Shown: positions 22,335 to 31,111 of the stretch, in pieces | Layout: each line of letters begins with the position of its first letter | Position numbering within the stretch: position 1 is the first letter of the stretch | Assembly: GCA_009746045.1 (NCBI GenBank) | Contig: RPFO01001963.1 | Location: forward strand, 41,066 to 105,065 | Length of the DNA: 64,000 bases | Source of the DNA: Mesostigma viride | Lineage: Eukaryota > Streptophyta > Mesostigmatophyceae > Mesostigmatales > Mesostigmataceae | Direction of reading: 5' to 3' | Position numbers and translations under genes: made by a program | The notes under the pieces: generated by a model | What the model saw: only the letters and a program-made list of their open reading frames with translations | Database searches by the model: none | What the model was told of the DNA's origin: nothing

Positions 22335-22832
22335 TTACAGCTTCGACTTCTTCGGCCTCCCCCATGGTCGTGGTCGTCCTGTCGCGGGGTCAATATTATG
22401 AGTCCGTGGCTTCGTGTCTTTCGACCCAGCCGGTCTCCCGCGTTTCTTAGGGGTGTGAGGAATCTTCTCCTTTTTAATTTTCGGTGCCCGGGGAGATTTT
22501 GGCTGAGGAGGAGGATTTCTCGGCTTTCGTTTGGACGCGATGATGGACATCAATTTCTGTCGACATTCGTGCCCGATTCCGGTGTGTGTCGGCGGGAGCT
22601 CGCCGTCATACCCACACTCTCGCACGAACGCCGCCAACCTCTCGTGAGTCTTTGAGGAGACCCTGGCCCCGGTCAAGTAACGAACGAGCGTCGACACGTT
22701 AAGGATGAGCTCTCGCCTATCAAGCCTGCGCTGGTACGAACTCTTCGAGGGCGCTTTCTCCTCGATCCGGATGGGTGGGAGAGCTGGCGAAGACTCGTGG
22801 AAAGCGTTTGGGTAAGCCTGCTTCAGATCCAT
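22335..22832 (-). CDS. Basic AT-hook-like protein (PLV1)
   Basis: 165 residues with ATG at 22832. The first half (LILNVSTLVRYLTGARVSSK...FVRECGYDGELPPTHTGIG) aligns with the PLV2 ORF at 53393-53887 (YVLDTQALLRYCSGSRLGQK). The second half is strongly basic and proline-rich, with KKRGRPAGSK and GRPKKSK, which look like AT-hook DNA-binding motifs. It lies between recombinase and packaging ATPase in both elements. It could be a virion DNA-binding, recombination-accessory or transcription protein. No known family is recognised. Confidence 0.6.
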   Translation of the reverse strand: MDLKQAYPNAFHESSPALPPIRIEEKAPSKSSYQRRLDRRELILNVSTLVRYLTGARVSSKTHERLAAFVRECGYDGELPPTHTGIGHECRQKLMSIIASKRKPRNPPPQPKSPRAPKIKKEKIPHTPKKRGRPAGSKDTKPRTHNIDPATGRPRPWGRPKKSKL

Positions 22833-22857
22833 TCGCGCGTATATAATAGGGCACAGA

Positions 22858-23742
22858 TTATTTTTTGATCACAAGGAAATGGTTGAAGTTTTTCCGGTAG
22901 CGTTTCTCGTCGTTCGGTTCGTCGTTGTCGACCGCAAGAAAGTCATGGGGCGAGTCTTTCGTCGCATATTCCCATAGCGCAAGGAAATCCTCAGGGCTGG
23001 TATGGCCCGCGCTTTCCTCAGCAATCTGTCGCGAGGCTCGCCGGTCCTTCGTACGAAACAGGACGAGGAAAGAGACATTCGCGCGCACTGATCGGGGCAC
23101 GCCAGCCGACGTGAACGATTGGTTCACGAATACCATGCTAGTTAACAAGTGGCGATGTTTGAATGCGAACGACGAGACGGGGCCTTTCGAGTCTGAGCGA
23201 TAAAGTTTCGAACCTGCCATGTCGTCTATCAAAATGACGGACGAGGGAGGACCGTACCGGAACCGAGTCTGGGGCTCTTTGAACTGTAGCCTGTCGAGGG
23301 TTAGGTACATGTTGAGGTCCATGTCGTCCTCTGTCTTTCCGCCCTCTAGGTAGTCTTTCTTGAACTTTTCCCATACAGCCATATCGCGCTGGTACTCTTC
23401 GTACTCCGATAGGTCTTTCTTGATATCCCCCACCATCTGATTAAAGTCATTGTCCGTATACGTTTCCATGGACATGGCGGGTGTTGGCAGGAGCTTATAC
23501 TTTGGCTCTGTTGTCGCGGATCCAGAGATCAGGTACAGCTTGTCGAATGAATGAGCATCAAAATACGCCTTTAGCATGTTAATAGCTGAAGTGGTCTTCC
23601 CGGTCCCGCGCATACCCACGAACGAGGCTATGAAATGGAGCCGTGGCGCGTTGGCTGGAACCTGGCGAGCTTTTGCATATTTGACTTTCAGATCCTTGTT
23701 CGCTAATGGAGTCTCGATATGAATGCTTTCGATGACCGTCAT
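22858..23742 (-). CDS. FtsK/HerA-type genome-packaging ATPase (PLV1)
   Basis: 294 residues, ATG at 23742. Walker A is GMRGTGKT (43-50), Walker B VILIDDM (169-175), followed by a sensor-like RHLLTSMVFVNQSFTSAGVPRSVRANVSFLVLF segment typical of the A32-like packaging ATPases of PLVs, virophages and giant viruses. It should drive DNA into the capsid. The C-terminus ends in basic residues (HFLVIKK). The PLV2 copy (53910-54713) aligns throughout but lacks about 26 N-terminal residues. The downstream coiled-coil gene ends only 21 bases before this gene's ATG on the same strand. Confidence 0.88.
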   Translation of the reverse strand: MTVIESIHIETPLANKDLKVKYAKARQVPANAPRLHFIASFVGMRGTGKTTSAINMLKAYFDAHSFDKLYLISGSATTEPKYKLLPTPAMSMETYTDNDFNQMVGDIKKDLSEYEEYQRDMAVWEKFKKDYLEGGKTEDDMDLNMYLTLDRLQFKEPQTRFRYGPPSSVILIDDMAGSKLYRSDSKGPVSSFAFKHRHLLTSMVFVNQSFTSAGVPRSVRANVSFLVLFRTKDRRASRQIAEESAGHTSPEDFLALWEYATKDSPHDFLAVDNDEPNDEKRYRKNFNHFLVIKK

Positions 23743-23763
23743 TTTATTACAATAGGATAGATT

Positions 23764-24305
23764 TTAATCATCGTTTAAGCTGGCTAGTAATTGCGCGCGG
23801 ATTGCCAGCATCTTCTGCTCATACGGCGTAGTTGTCCGCACGTCCGGCAGTGGATTCGCGACCCGTTGACGCTCCTCTTCCTCTACTTCGGCCTTCGGCT
23901 TTCTCCCGCGACGTGGGCGAGGCGTTTCCGAGGGAGTTGCCGCGACTTCCTCGGCGGCCAACAGGCGTTCGATTCGATATTTGTTCTTCTTTTCCTCGAG
24001 TTCCAGCTCCACCAGACGCTGCCTCTGGATTTCGAGTTCCTTCTCCAGAACCTTTCGCTTGGTAATCTCCGCTTCTCGCTCCTCCTGTCGCTTCTTCAAT
24101 CGCTCTTCGTTCCGTTTCTGCATGTACGGCCGCATCTTCTCGCGGAGTGCCGCACGCTGCTCTTCCGTCAATCGCTTGCCTCTCGGGCCTTTCGGCGGGT
24201 GAGGCGGGATATACACTGTATTGGGCGTTTCCTGCTGTGGCGCTGGGTCTTCCTCGACGTCGACGGGGTCTTGGGCGAATCCGGAGCTTCAGGAACCTGG
24301 TCCAT
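23764..24305 (-). CDS. Coiled-coil protein with C-terminal YE-M-IRA motif (PLV1), probable N-terminal frameshift
   Basis: The clear frame covers 24216-23764: a charged helix (REAEITKRKVLEKELEIQRQ, RLVELELEEKKNKYRIERLL) strongly predicted as coiled coil, then PRPRRGRKPK, then TPYEQKMLAIRAQLLASL at the end. The PLV2 homologue (55241-55768) is 175 residues with the same helix and tail. In PLV1 the only suitable ATG is at 24305 (MDQVPEAPDSP), which reaches the helix frame through a one-base shift near 24260-24275. The acidic PQQETPNT stretch upstream of the helix is in frame but has no ATG. It is unrecognised by family. A scaffold or virion role fits its position beside the capsid arm. Confidence 0.6.
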
Positions 24306-24343
24306 GGGTGCTATAGTTTTAATGTGAGATATTATTCATAGAG
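24306..24343. promoter_or_regulatory. Bidirectional promoter region between the PLV1 arms
   Basis: Only 38 bases separate the likely minus-strand ATG (24305) from the plus-strand ATG (24344). The interval is AT-rich (ATAGTTTTAATG, ATATTATTCATAG). The equivalent gap in PLV2 is 24 bases (55769-55792). Both directions must be transcribed from this interval or from inside the neighbouring genes. Confidence 0.5.
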
Positions 24344-27300
24344 ATGGTTGTCGTGAGCTCAAACGCGTCCGGCTTCAATATCGCAACAGGACTGGTGGAA
24401 GACGGGGTAGACGAACGAATCGCGGACGTCGAGAGCGATGTGCAAGCTCTCCAACTTGCGGTTCACCCATTCGACCGACACGTGACGATTAACGGGGTTC
24501 GGTACATGTACCCTGGGGCTCCGACGAGATTGCGTTTGGGGGATAACCATTCGGACTGGTCGGTGACCACGACTGGCGAGTCGAGTGGTATGCTTGAAGT
24601 CGACGGCGGAATAACCGCTAGTTGGATCCGGGTTTCGTCCCTATGGCTGATGGACCAGTATTCGCGCATGTCCCAGATCGTCGCGGATCGTATTCTGACG
24701 CGCGACCAGATCGACTGGCTATTCGATCAACACGGCGTCGGGTATACGGCCCTTCCTGATCCGACTGCAAAGTTCACGCTACAATATGAAGACGGAACAC
24801 TTTCCGCGCCAGGAACCACGTTCGCAGTATCGAACAATCAGGACATTCGGATCCGGCTCCCCTACACGGTCACCGGAGGCAGTAGCAGCGGAAAAAACGT
24901 CTACAGCGTCCAGGTCCTCGGCGCGCTCGACCCCGTCGTTATGAGTCAAACGGTAGACGGTCCATACATCGATGACATCCATTTCGGAAGCATGAGCCAT
25001 GCCTACTTCGGCAAACTGATGAGCTACGAGCAAATCGGGTTCGCGACTACGAGAGACTTGAACAGAATACAGCGGATGCCCTACAGTATTCACATCACGC
25101 GCACGTACTCCCCGTTAACGGCCTGGGACGTCGGGCGGATCGACCAGCCGACTGAGAGTTACTGGAAAACGACTGCGCCTTACCAGACATGGGTCGTCGT
25201 TGGCGACGGTGGCGCGCCTCCTCTCACGCTAGGAATCAAAAACACGACGCCGTGGGCTTACCAACGGAAGCTGCCTATCTCGTGGAAAGTCGACAATGTC
25301 GCGTTAACCGACGCGGCGGGTAGTTTTCGGCTTGACGTGGACGGGGGACTACGCGGAGAGGACGCGGTAACGTGCACATTGACGCCGGCGGATCATGGGA
25401 AGCTCGTGTCGGCCGATGTGACGATCTACAACGACGCGACGATGACTACGTCTGCCACTCAGCGAAAAATGGCCGTCGTGGGCGTGGTGAAGACCGATCC
25501 GCTCGTCCCGGCAATACGGGCACCGAGCCGTTTCTTCTCGACGTCCGCGCCGGCTCGTATAGGTGTGCAGATGTACGCGGATCATGCCATGGGGTGGGGG
25601 GTAGCACACAGACCCCGGCAGATTACGAGGTCTTTGTGGACTGGGTCAGTAAAGGTAGTGTCACGGGAGCTGGAATGGTGAGCTGTCTTCTTGGTGACTC
25701 TACGATGCGAGAGGTTCAGGTCGTCCCGCGGTTTGTGTGCCCGAGAGATTCTCCAAACATCACCGGAGAGAGTGTGACTGTCACTGGTGCGGTTGTCACG
25801 TTCAACAGCCTCGAGCGGTTTTCTCGGGACACTGCGACAAATCTACAGCCGTCACATCACCAATACAGATACACGCCCGTTTCGTCGAGTTTCCACGCGC
25901 TGTCTGTGGATAATGTCACGCCACCTGACAAATGCGTCGTGTTTACCGACGAAGAGGTCGACGGCCCGTTCCTAATATGCTTCGAGCTCGTTGTACCGTC
26001 AGGCAGCGCATTCGTCTCGCTCTCGGACCATAACGACATAACCGGGAAGTACCACCCCTCTTTCACAGACGGTCATAATTGCTGGCGAAACCAAGGAACA
26101 ACCGACAATTGGTGGTCGGCGTGTGGCGTGAGTATAGACAAGACAAACGGAACGATCAGTCTGTATCAGAACCGGAAAGCGGCGACACATTATACGTTGA
26201 ACGCGACGTGGTCAAGCAGTACGCGTTTTTGGGTTGCGTTCCGGCGACGGTCTGACGGAATCGTCGAGCGATACATCTCGTATTTTCCTCCTGACCGTCT
26301 GAGCAGTATGACTAAGCTAGCGAATTCCGTGTCAGGCATCTTTACAACCTCGCCGACTGGGATCGTAGCCCCGTACACACCTGGTCAGGTGAGGCTTGTT
26401 TTTCATTTGGACAGTGTCAACCAGGCGATTTTCAACGCATGCGAATTGGCTGATGATACGACAGACGCCGAATTCGTTTCCTTGACTACTACGAACCCGA
26501 CCGGTCTCTACCTTTCATCAGGCGATACGATAACTCTCACTCACAGGGGCACGTCGCCGCGTGAATGTAGCATATTAGGCAATTACATGACGTCGTCGCT
26601 CGTCCCAGGCGAAACGAATCTCTACCGCGCGCAACTCACGGCGTCAAAAGACAACGTCATCCACGCCGTTTGTGAATTCCCGTCATACAACCACGCGACA
26701 CCGCTCACCAGTTATTCGGTAAAGGTGTATGGCGTGCTTCCGGATCGCCCCATGATAAACCGGTTCGAGGTCCGTCTACTATACGATGACGCCTTACTAT
26801 ACCGCATCAACGAGCGACCTATCCAGTTGTCTAAAGGCCCGGACTGGGAGAATGGGGTCTCGACGATCGGTCACGGGTTCGTGGGTGATATTCCGTATGT
26901 CCAATTCTCTGTGCTGATGCCGACTCCGTTTCGCTACGAATTCGGCCACTTGTTCACAGCGACGTTTGAGGTTCGATCTTCGTCGCTTGTCGGCGGTCCT
27001 GACGGGATTTTCATGGATCTGTCGATGGCTCGTTTCTTCGGAGAGGGGCCGACAGAAATTGGGCTGATCACGGCGCTAGACGAGTGCGCGTATACGGATG
27101 CACGAGAGGCGAGACGAGTTTCGTTTTCTATCCGTGGACTGCGGACCATTGCGTACGATTACATGCAGCCCGAGCTCTGGGAACTTGGTCCTCATGGCAT
27201 CATGAGTTTCCGCGACGACGATGGGAATCTCGTCCCTCCCGCGACGACGCTAGATAAGTTCTACTGCCGCGTGCAGTTCACACACGGAGCGCCGCCCTTG

Positions 27301-27576
27301 CTGGAGATCGGGCACCCGTACAGATTTCTCGCAAGTGCTCTCGACTTCGTGTATCAGCCCGGGAGCTCGTGCAGACTCGTCGTGGGTCCTTCGTGGCGTG
27401 TCGCACCCGGATTCGACGAGTCCGACGGAGTCTACGAAATACTACTGCACGTCGACAAGACGCTCGGGTCCGGCAGCGCAGTCGCGTACATCAAGCCGCA
27501 AGTCGAGCACTGTCGCTCGAGATCAGGGGTAGCGGCTAGCGGAGAGATCTTCGCGGCGGTGACCTGGCTCGTTTAA
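24344..27576 (+). pseudogene. Large putative virion protein, split by a frameshift (PLV1)
   Basis: The homologue in PLV2 (55793-59104) is one 1103-codon frame. Here the first part runs from ATG 24344 to a stop at 25681, and the second, in another frame, is open to 27576. Similarity switches frames at about 25595-25605, in a GGGGTGGGGGG run, so one base is gained or lost there. The N-terminus MVVVSSNASGFNIATGL, the heptad-like DERIADVESDVQALQLAV and the internal LTRDQIDWLFDQHGVG...LQYEDGT block are shared by both elements. The rest is beta-rich with no membrane segment. It could be a fibre, spike or tape-like structural protein, and no family is recognised. It is the first gene of the rightward structural arm. 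Confidence 0.65.
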
Positions 27577-27604
27577 AATCTTTGAGATATGTCAAGGACA
27601 CACC

Positions 27605-28177
27605 ATGCCGCGAAAGACATCGAAACGATCAGCTAAGAAACCGTCCAAAGCCCCGCGCAAGCCCCGAGCGCCTCCGAAGAAGGCCGCGACGACCGCGCTG
27701 ACGAACTCGATTGTCATCCACTCGCCCCATGTGACCCGTCCCGCGAAGAAGGGGAAAGTCGCCGAAGTCCGTGGGTTTAAGGACGCGATGTTGTTGGCGG
27801 CTCTCGCTGCAAACTCTCGCCCTGTAGTCTACCCACCATTGTCCGCCTACGACCAACCGGCCTCCGTTCCGGCTCCAGAACCGGCCGCCGTCCTCGGCGC
27901 AGGGTCTGACGAACCTCTCCGCGTAGAGATCGTGGGATCCGCGCCTCCGCCAGCTGCTAGAGACCCCGTTGCTAGGACGCCGCCTCGTCCCAGAGTGCGA
28001 GTCGCCAACGTGACCGATAGAGTCAATTGCACGGTCCCGGGCTGCAAAAATACGTTTGTCGATAGTCGGCGGTTGGATACTCACCTACGAGACAAACATC
28101 ACGTGACTGAAGGTGTCCCCGTGGGCGATAAAGGGGCCGGTCCGAGCTCGCGGATAAATTTTCTAAACAGATCATAA
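27605..28177 (+). CDS. C2H2 zinc-finger basic protein (PLV1)
   Basis: 190 residues from ATG 27605. It starts with a lysine/proline-rich tail (PRKTSKRSAKKPSKAPRK), contains SIVIHSPHVTRPAKKGKVAE and KDAMLLAALAANSRPVVYPP, then a proline/alanine linker. It ends with one C2H2 finger, CTVPGCKNTFVDSRRLDTHL with the closing H-x4-H (about residues 139-163). The PLV2 homologue (59127-59630) keeps every block. The basic tail suggests DNA or RNA binding. It may be a virion core protein or a transcription factor for late genes. Confidence 0.7.
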   Translation: MPRKTSKRSAKKPSKAPRKPRAPPKKAATTALTNSIVIHSPHVTRPAKKGKVAEVRGFKDAMLLAALAANSRPVVYPPLSAYDQPASVPAPEPAAVLGAGSDEPLRVEIVGSAPPPAARDPVARTPPRPRVRVANVTDRVNCTVPGCKNTFVDSRRLDTHLRDKHHVTEGVPVGDKGAGPSSRINFLNRS

Positions 28178-28193
28178 AACGATTTCGGTGCGA

Positions 28194-28490
28194 ATGGAGC
28201 TGTCAGATGCTGAGATGCTGCAGATCGCCCAGTGGATGATCTTATACCCCGATGTCCCTCGCGAGTTCCTGGAATTGGCGATGTTCTATTGCCGGAGTAA
28301 GCCGCTGACTGGGAAGGAAAGGCGACAGCTTAAACGTAGCGCGCGAGGTCTCTCTGGTGGCGAGGGAAAGGTTGTGGTCCACGGAAGCAACGAGATTAAA
28401 TCGGAGCTTATAACAGAGAATGAGGGATCACGTACAGGAGTGCCGGACGCTGACCCTAAGGACCGAGAACAGGACAAGGGGCAGTCTTAA
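28194..28490 (+). CDS. Small conserved protein, unknown function (PLV1)
   Basis: 98 residues from ATG 28194. The start MELSDAEMLQIAQWMILYPD, PREFLELAMFYCRSKPLTGK and SNEIKSELI are shared with the PLV2 copy beginning at 59634, which is frameshifted. The last 71 bases overlap the start of the penton gene in another frame. No domain is recognised. A helical N-terminus and a charged C-terminus are visible. Confidence 0.6.
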   Translation: MELSDAEMLQIAQWMILYPDVPREFLELAMFYCRSKPLTGKERRQLKRSARGLSGGEGKVVVHGSNEIKSELITENEGSRTGVPDADPKDREQDKGQS

Positions 28491-29277
28491 CGATCCTACA
28501 TGGGATATCCCGGCCGGGTTGCTCGAAGATTACCACGACGTCGGGCTGACCCTTCTCACAATCCCATTCGAACAGACGCACATCAACCAGACCAACCGCT
28601 CATTCGAGGTGGTGATGCAGTCCGCCCACACTGTCTCGCTACCACTGGGATCGTGGACGACGATCGAGAACAGACACAATATCGAGGCGGTCTTGCAGAC
28701 CATCGACAGTTCGTTCGTGGTCACGTACGACCGCGCGAACAGTCTGTACACTTTTGCGGCCAGTTCGCCGTTCCAGCTACGAGTCGGCGAGTCCGTCGGG
28801 CGTGTCCTGGGATTTGTCCCGGGCGTTCACGCTTCCAACGACCAACACGTAATAGTGAGCAATCGACCGGCTACGAACGGACGCCTGAGAGCCGTCTACG
28901 TGTACGCCGACATCGTGCGGGGTAATGTAGTGTCCGCGACTCACGGGGCTGTCTACGGGGGTTTGTTGGCGTGTTGCCCGAACCTTAGCAAGTTCCTAGA
29001 ACCGATCGTATGGCAGGCGCAGACTCCGCTCTGGCAGCACATGCGCGATTCCCCGCGCGGTATCAGTCTCCGCCTGCTGGACGAGGACGACGTGCCGGTC
29101 CAATTGTATAGCGACTGGGTTGTTCAGCTCAGTTTCCGGATCTCGCCACAAAAAGCGATGGGCGTGGAGTCGCGGAAGATCGCGAGCGTCCTGCGGTACA
29201 TGGCGCTGGGCGGGGAAGTCCTGCCCGCCAGAAAAATGTCTCAGCGTTCTGTTATAAACGACGAAGAGGACGAATGA
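28420..29277 (+). CDS. Probable penton (minor capsid) protein (PLV1)
   Basis: 285 residues from ATG 28420. Shared blocks with PLV2 (59869-60732) are TLTLRTENRTRG, DIPAGLL-x-DYHDVGLTL, IPFEQTHI, IENR-x-NIE, SNRPATNGRLR-x-VYVY-x-DIVRGNV, FLEPIVWQA-x-TPLWQH and LSFRISPQKAMG. The length and beta-rich composition fit the single jelly-roll penton proteins encoded next to the major capsid protein in PLVs and virophages. The assignment rests on position and length, because no catalytic motif exists. It ends four bases into the next gene (ATGA overlap). Confidence 0.65.
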   Translation: MRDHVQECRTLTLRTENRTRGSLNDPTWDIPAGLLEDYHDVGLTLLTIPFEQTHINQTNRSFEVVMQSAHTVSLPLGSWTTIENRHNIEAVLQTIDSSFVVTYDRANSLYTFAASSPFQLRVGESVGRVLGFVPGVHASNDQHVIVSNRPATNGRLRAVYVYADIVRGNVVSATHGAVYGGLLACCPNLSKFLEPIVWQAQTPLWQHMRDSPRGISLRLLDEDDVPVQLYSDWVVQLSFRISPQKAMGVESRKIASVLRYMALGGEVLPARKMSQRSVINDEEDE

Positions 29278-29558
29278 GGCTCGATTTTGGAAAGGTTGTC
29301 AACACCGTGCGAAAGATCGGACATGTGGCGGGCGACGCTATCAGGAAAGTGGGACATGGCGCGCGACTCGTGAAGGCGGCCGCGGGTGCTGCCGATTCGG
29401 CTCTCGGGCATGTCCCGAGCAAGTTGATCGAGGCGTCCCCGGTTCTTGGGACTGCTTACCGTGTCGCGAAAACCGGGTTGGACGCGTTGTCTTCCCTCGA
29501 ACGTAAGGTCGACGCGCACAAGGCCGCAAACCCGCTTCTGGGCCAGTTCCTCCACTAG
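29274..29558 (+). CDS. Gly/Ala-rich small virion-associated protein (PLV1)
   Basis: 94 residues, ATG overlapping the penton stop as ATGA. It is rich in Gly, Ala, Val and Lys with an amphipathic pattern: FGKVVNTVRKIGHVAGDAIR, KVGHGARLVKAAAGAADSAL, GHVPSKLIE and a conserved end NPLLGQFLH. The PLV2 homologue (60722-61078) is 24 residues longer because one repeat unit is duplicated. It may be a membrane-active or cement protein, comparable in size and style to small capsid-associated proteins, but no family is recognised. Confidence 0.6.
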   Translation: MRLDFGKVVNTVRKIGHVAGDAIRKVGHGARLVKAAAGAADSALGHVPSKLIEASPVLGTAYRVAKTGLDALSSLERKVDAHKAANPLLGQFLH

Positions 29559-29598
29559 CCAGGATTTTTATCTAAGTTAGCTGATATACAACGCTCTC

Positions 29599-30885
29599 AT
29601 GGCATCCGATGGTTCTTGGTACAATCGCGCTATTCCCAAAACGATGCAATACATCGTAAAGGCTCTCGGCCAGCACTCGACGTCCCGTGTGCAATTGTCC
29701 ACTCTGTCCGCGAACTCGGGCATTAAGCAGGGTTCGGTTGTGGCTGTCCGCCTGCCGACGAGCGGATTTGCTGATCTCCACAGTTTCGCCATGTATTTCC
29801 TGGCGTCCCAGGCGGCTACGACCGGGTTCTGTAAGTTTCCGAGATACACTTCGTCGTTGATCAGGCGTTTGGAGGTGCTGGTCGGAGGCCAGAGCGTTGA
29901 CTCCATCAACGATTATCATCAGCTGTACCGGACCCTGCTTACTGTTCACGGCGGAGTCGGTCATGACAACGCCCAAGCACCGTCAGGGTGGTCCGTGGAC
30001 AACACCACCGACGTCGCACTGACAGACAGGGATGACGCGGCTAAGGCCAAGCACACGAAAATCCCTGGCGTGATCGACAACTGGCTCGGGTTCCTCTCTG
30101 GCGACCCTCGCGTGATCGATCTCAGTCTTTTTCCACCAATCGAGATCCGGATTACGTTGATGGATGGGAGTGTCATGATCCCCGGAGCGGCGGTGGCGGC
30201 TGCGGGGGCCGCCGCTGCCGTTCCAGTCTGCGCCGGCCCGGGGTTTCAGTTGGATGATATCCACTTCTCGATCGACACGTACAGGTTCCAGGAGGACGTG
30301 GTCTCTCAGGTATTCGCATCAAGGTTGGCGGAGGGCGGGACGCTGCCGTTCCGCTGGAAGACGTGGCAGTCTACGAAGCAGTCGGCCAGTGCCGCTCCGT
30401 ATAGCATTAAGGCGACCCTCTCTTCTGCATCCGCAAGCAAACTCCTCGCCATCCAGGTCGACCCTGCCAAGGACGTAGCGAACGGAGCAGGCGATATCAT
30501 GTTCGACCATACCGCTCTGACCGCAGGCACACAGTTCCAGTTCGACATCAACGGGTCCCACCAGTCTCCCGCGTATCGCATGGGAGTGACAGAGGCATGG
30601 ACCAACCTGATGAGCGCGTTCAACGACCAAGGGAACTCGCTGTCGTGCGCCAAGAACGGAATTACACCCGACACATGGCGAGACAAGCATTTCGTCATGG
30701 CCTGTCACTTGAACATGCCAGGCGCGGGGTCAGAGTACCAGAGCGGTCTCGACCTTCGCGGGACTGCGGCGGTCGTCACCCTTCGCGTGGATGGAGCGGG
30801 CGCGGCGTGTACCTCGTACTTGTTTTGCGAGCTCGAGGCCAAGATGGACGTCGGCGCCGGGCGGCAGGCGGCCGTGTATCTGTAA
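29599..30885 (+). CDS. MCP: Major capsid protein, double jelly-roll (PLV1)
   Basis: 428 residues from ATG 29599 (MASDGSWYNRAIPKTMQYIV). Blocks shared with PLV2 are SGIKQGSVVAVRLPTSGF, FPRYTSSLIRRLEVLVGGQS, VIDLSLFPPIEIRITLMDGS, IHFSIDTYRFQEDVV, and near the end LNMPGAGSEYQSGLDLRGTA and AKMDVGAGRQAAVYL. The GLDLRGTA-like segment in the second jelly roll and the overall length are characteristic of PLV capsid proteins. It would trimerise into the capsomers of an icosahedral shell. The frame is intact here, unlike PLV2. The preceding 40 bases hold an AT-rich TTTTTATCTAAG stretch that may be a late promoter. Confidence 0.85.
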   Translation: MASDGSWYNRAIPKTMQYIVKALGQHSTSRVQLSTLSANSGIKQGSVVAVRLPTSGFADLHSFAMYFLASQAATTGFCKFPRYTSSLIRRLEVLVGGQSVDSINDYHQLYRTLLTVHGGVGHDNAQAPSGWSVDNTTDVALTDRDDAAKAKHTKIPGVIDNWLGFLSGDPRVIDLSLFPPIEIRITLMDGSVMIPGAAVAAAGAAAAVPVCAGPGFQLDDIHFSIDTYRFQEDVVSQVFASRLAEGGTLPFRWKTWQSTKQSASAAPYSIKATLSSASASKLLAIQVDPAKDVANGAGDIMFDHTALTAGTQFQFDINGSHQSPAYRMGVTEAWTNLMSAFNDQGNSLSCAKNGITPDTWRDKHFVMACHLNMPGAGSEYQSGLDLRGTAAVVTLRVDGAGAACTSYLFCELEAKMDVGAGRQAAVYL

Positions 30886-30915
30886 TAATCTCTGATTGTA
30901 ACTGTATAGTGCCCG

Positions 30916-31086
30916 ATGGAGTACCTTAAGGATCCGAGATACGTAGCGAATCCGTTTAGTAGAGTCACCTTGATCTTCGATACCCCTGCGATGGTCGATA
31001 AAGGTCTGGCGACTGGATTGCCGGCTAGGAAAGGCCCGTTGATGGAGCCGAGATTTCAGTACCCGTTACCAACCTCAAAAAAATAG
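30916..31086 (+). CDS. Conserved 56-residue micro-protein (PLV1)
   Basis: A short frame from ATG 30916 (MEYLKDPRYVANPFSRVTLI...) to TAG 31084-31086, directly after the capsid gene. PLV2 has a frame of identical length at 62429-62599. Shared residues are M-x-Y-x-x-DP, ANPF-x-R, LIFD, PAR and YPLP-x-SKK at the end. Identical length, high protein similarity and synonymous drift between copies indicate real coding. Function unknown; the proline-rich basic tail suggests a virion-associated peptide. Confidence 0.75.
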   Translation: MEYLKDPRYVANPFSRVTLIFDTPAMVDKGLATGLPARKGPLMEPRFQYPLPTSKK

Positions 31087-31111
31087 TGTCAGTTTGTAGT
31101 ATATCAGCAGC

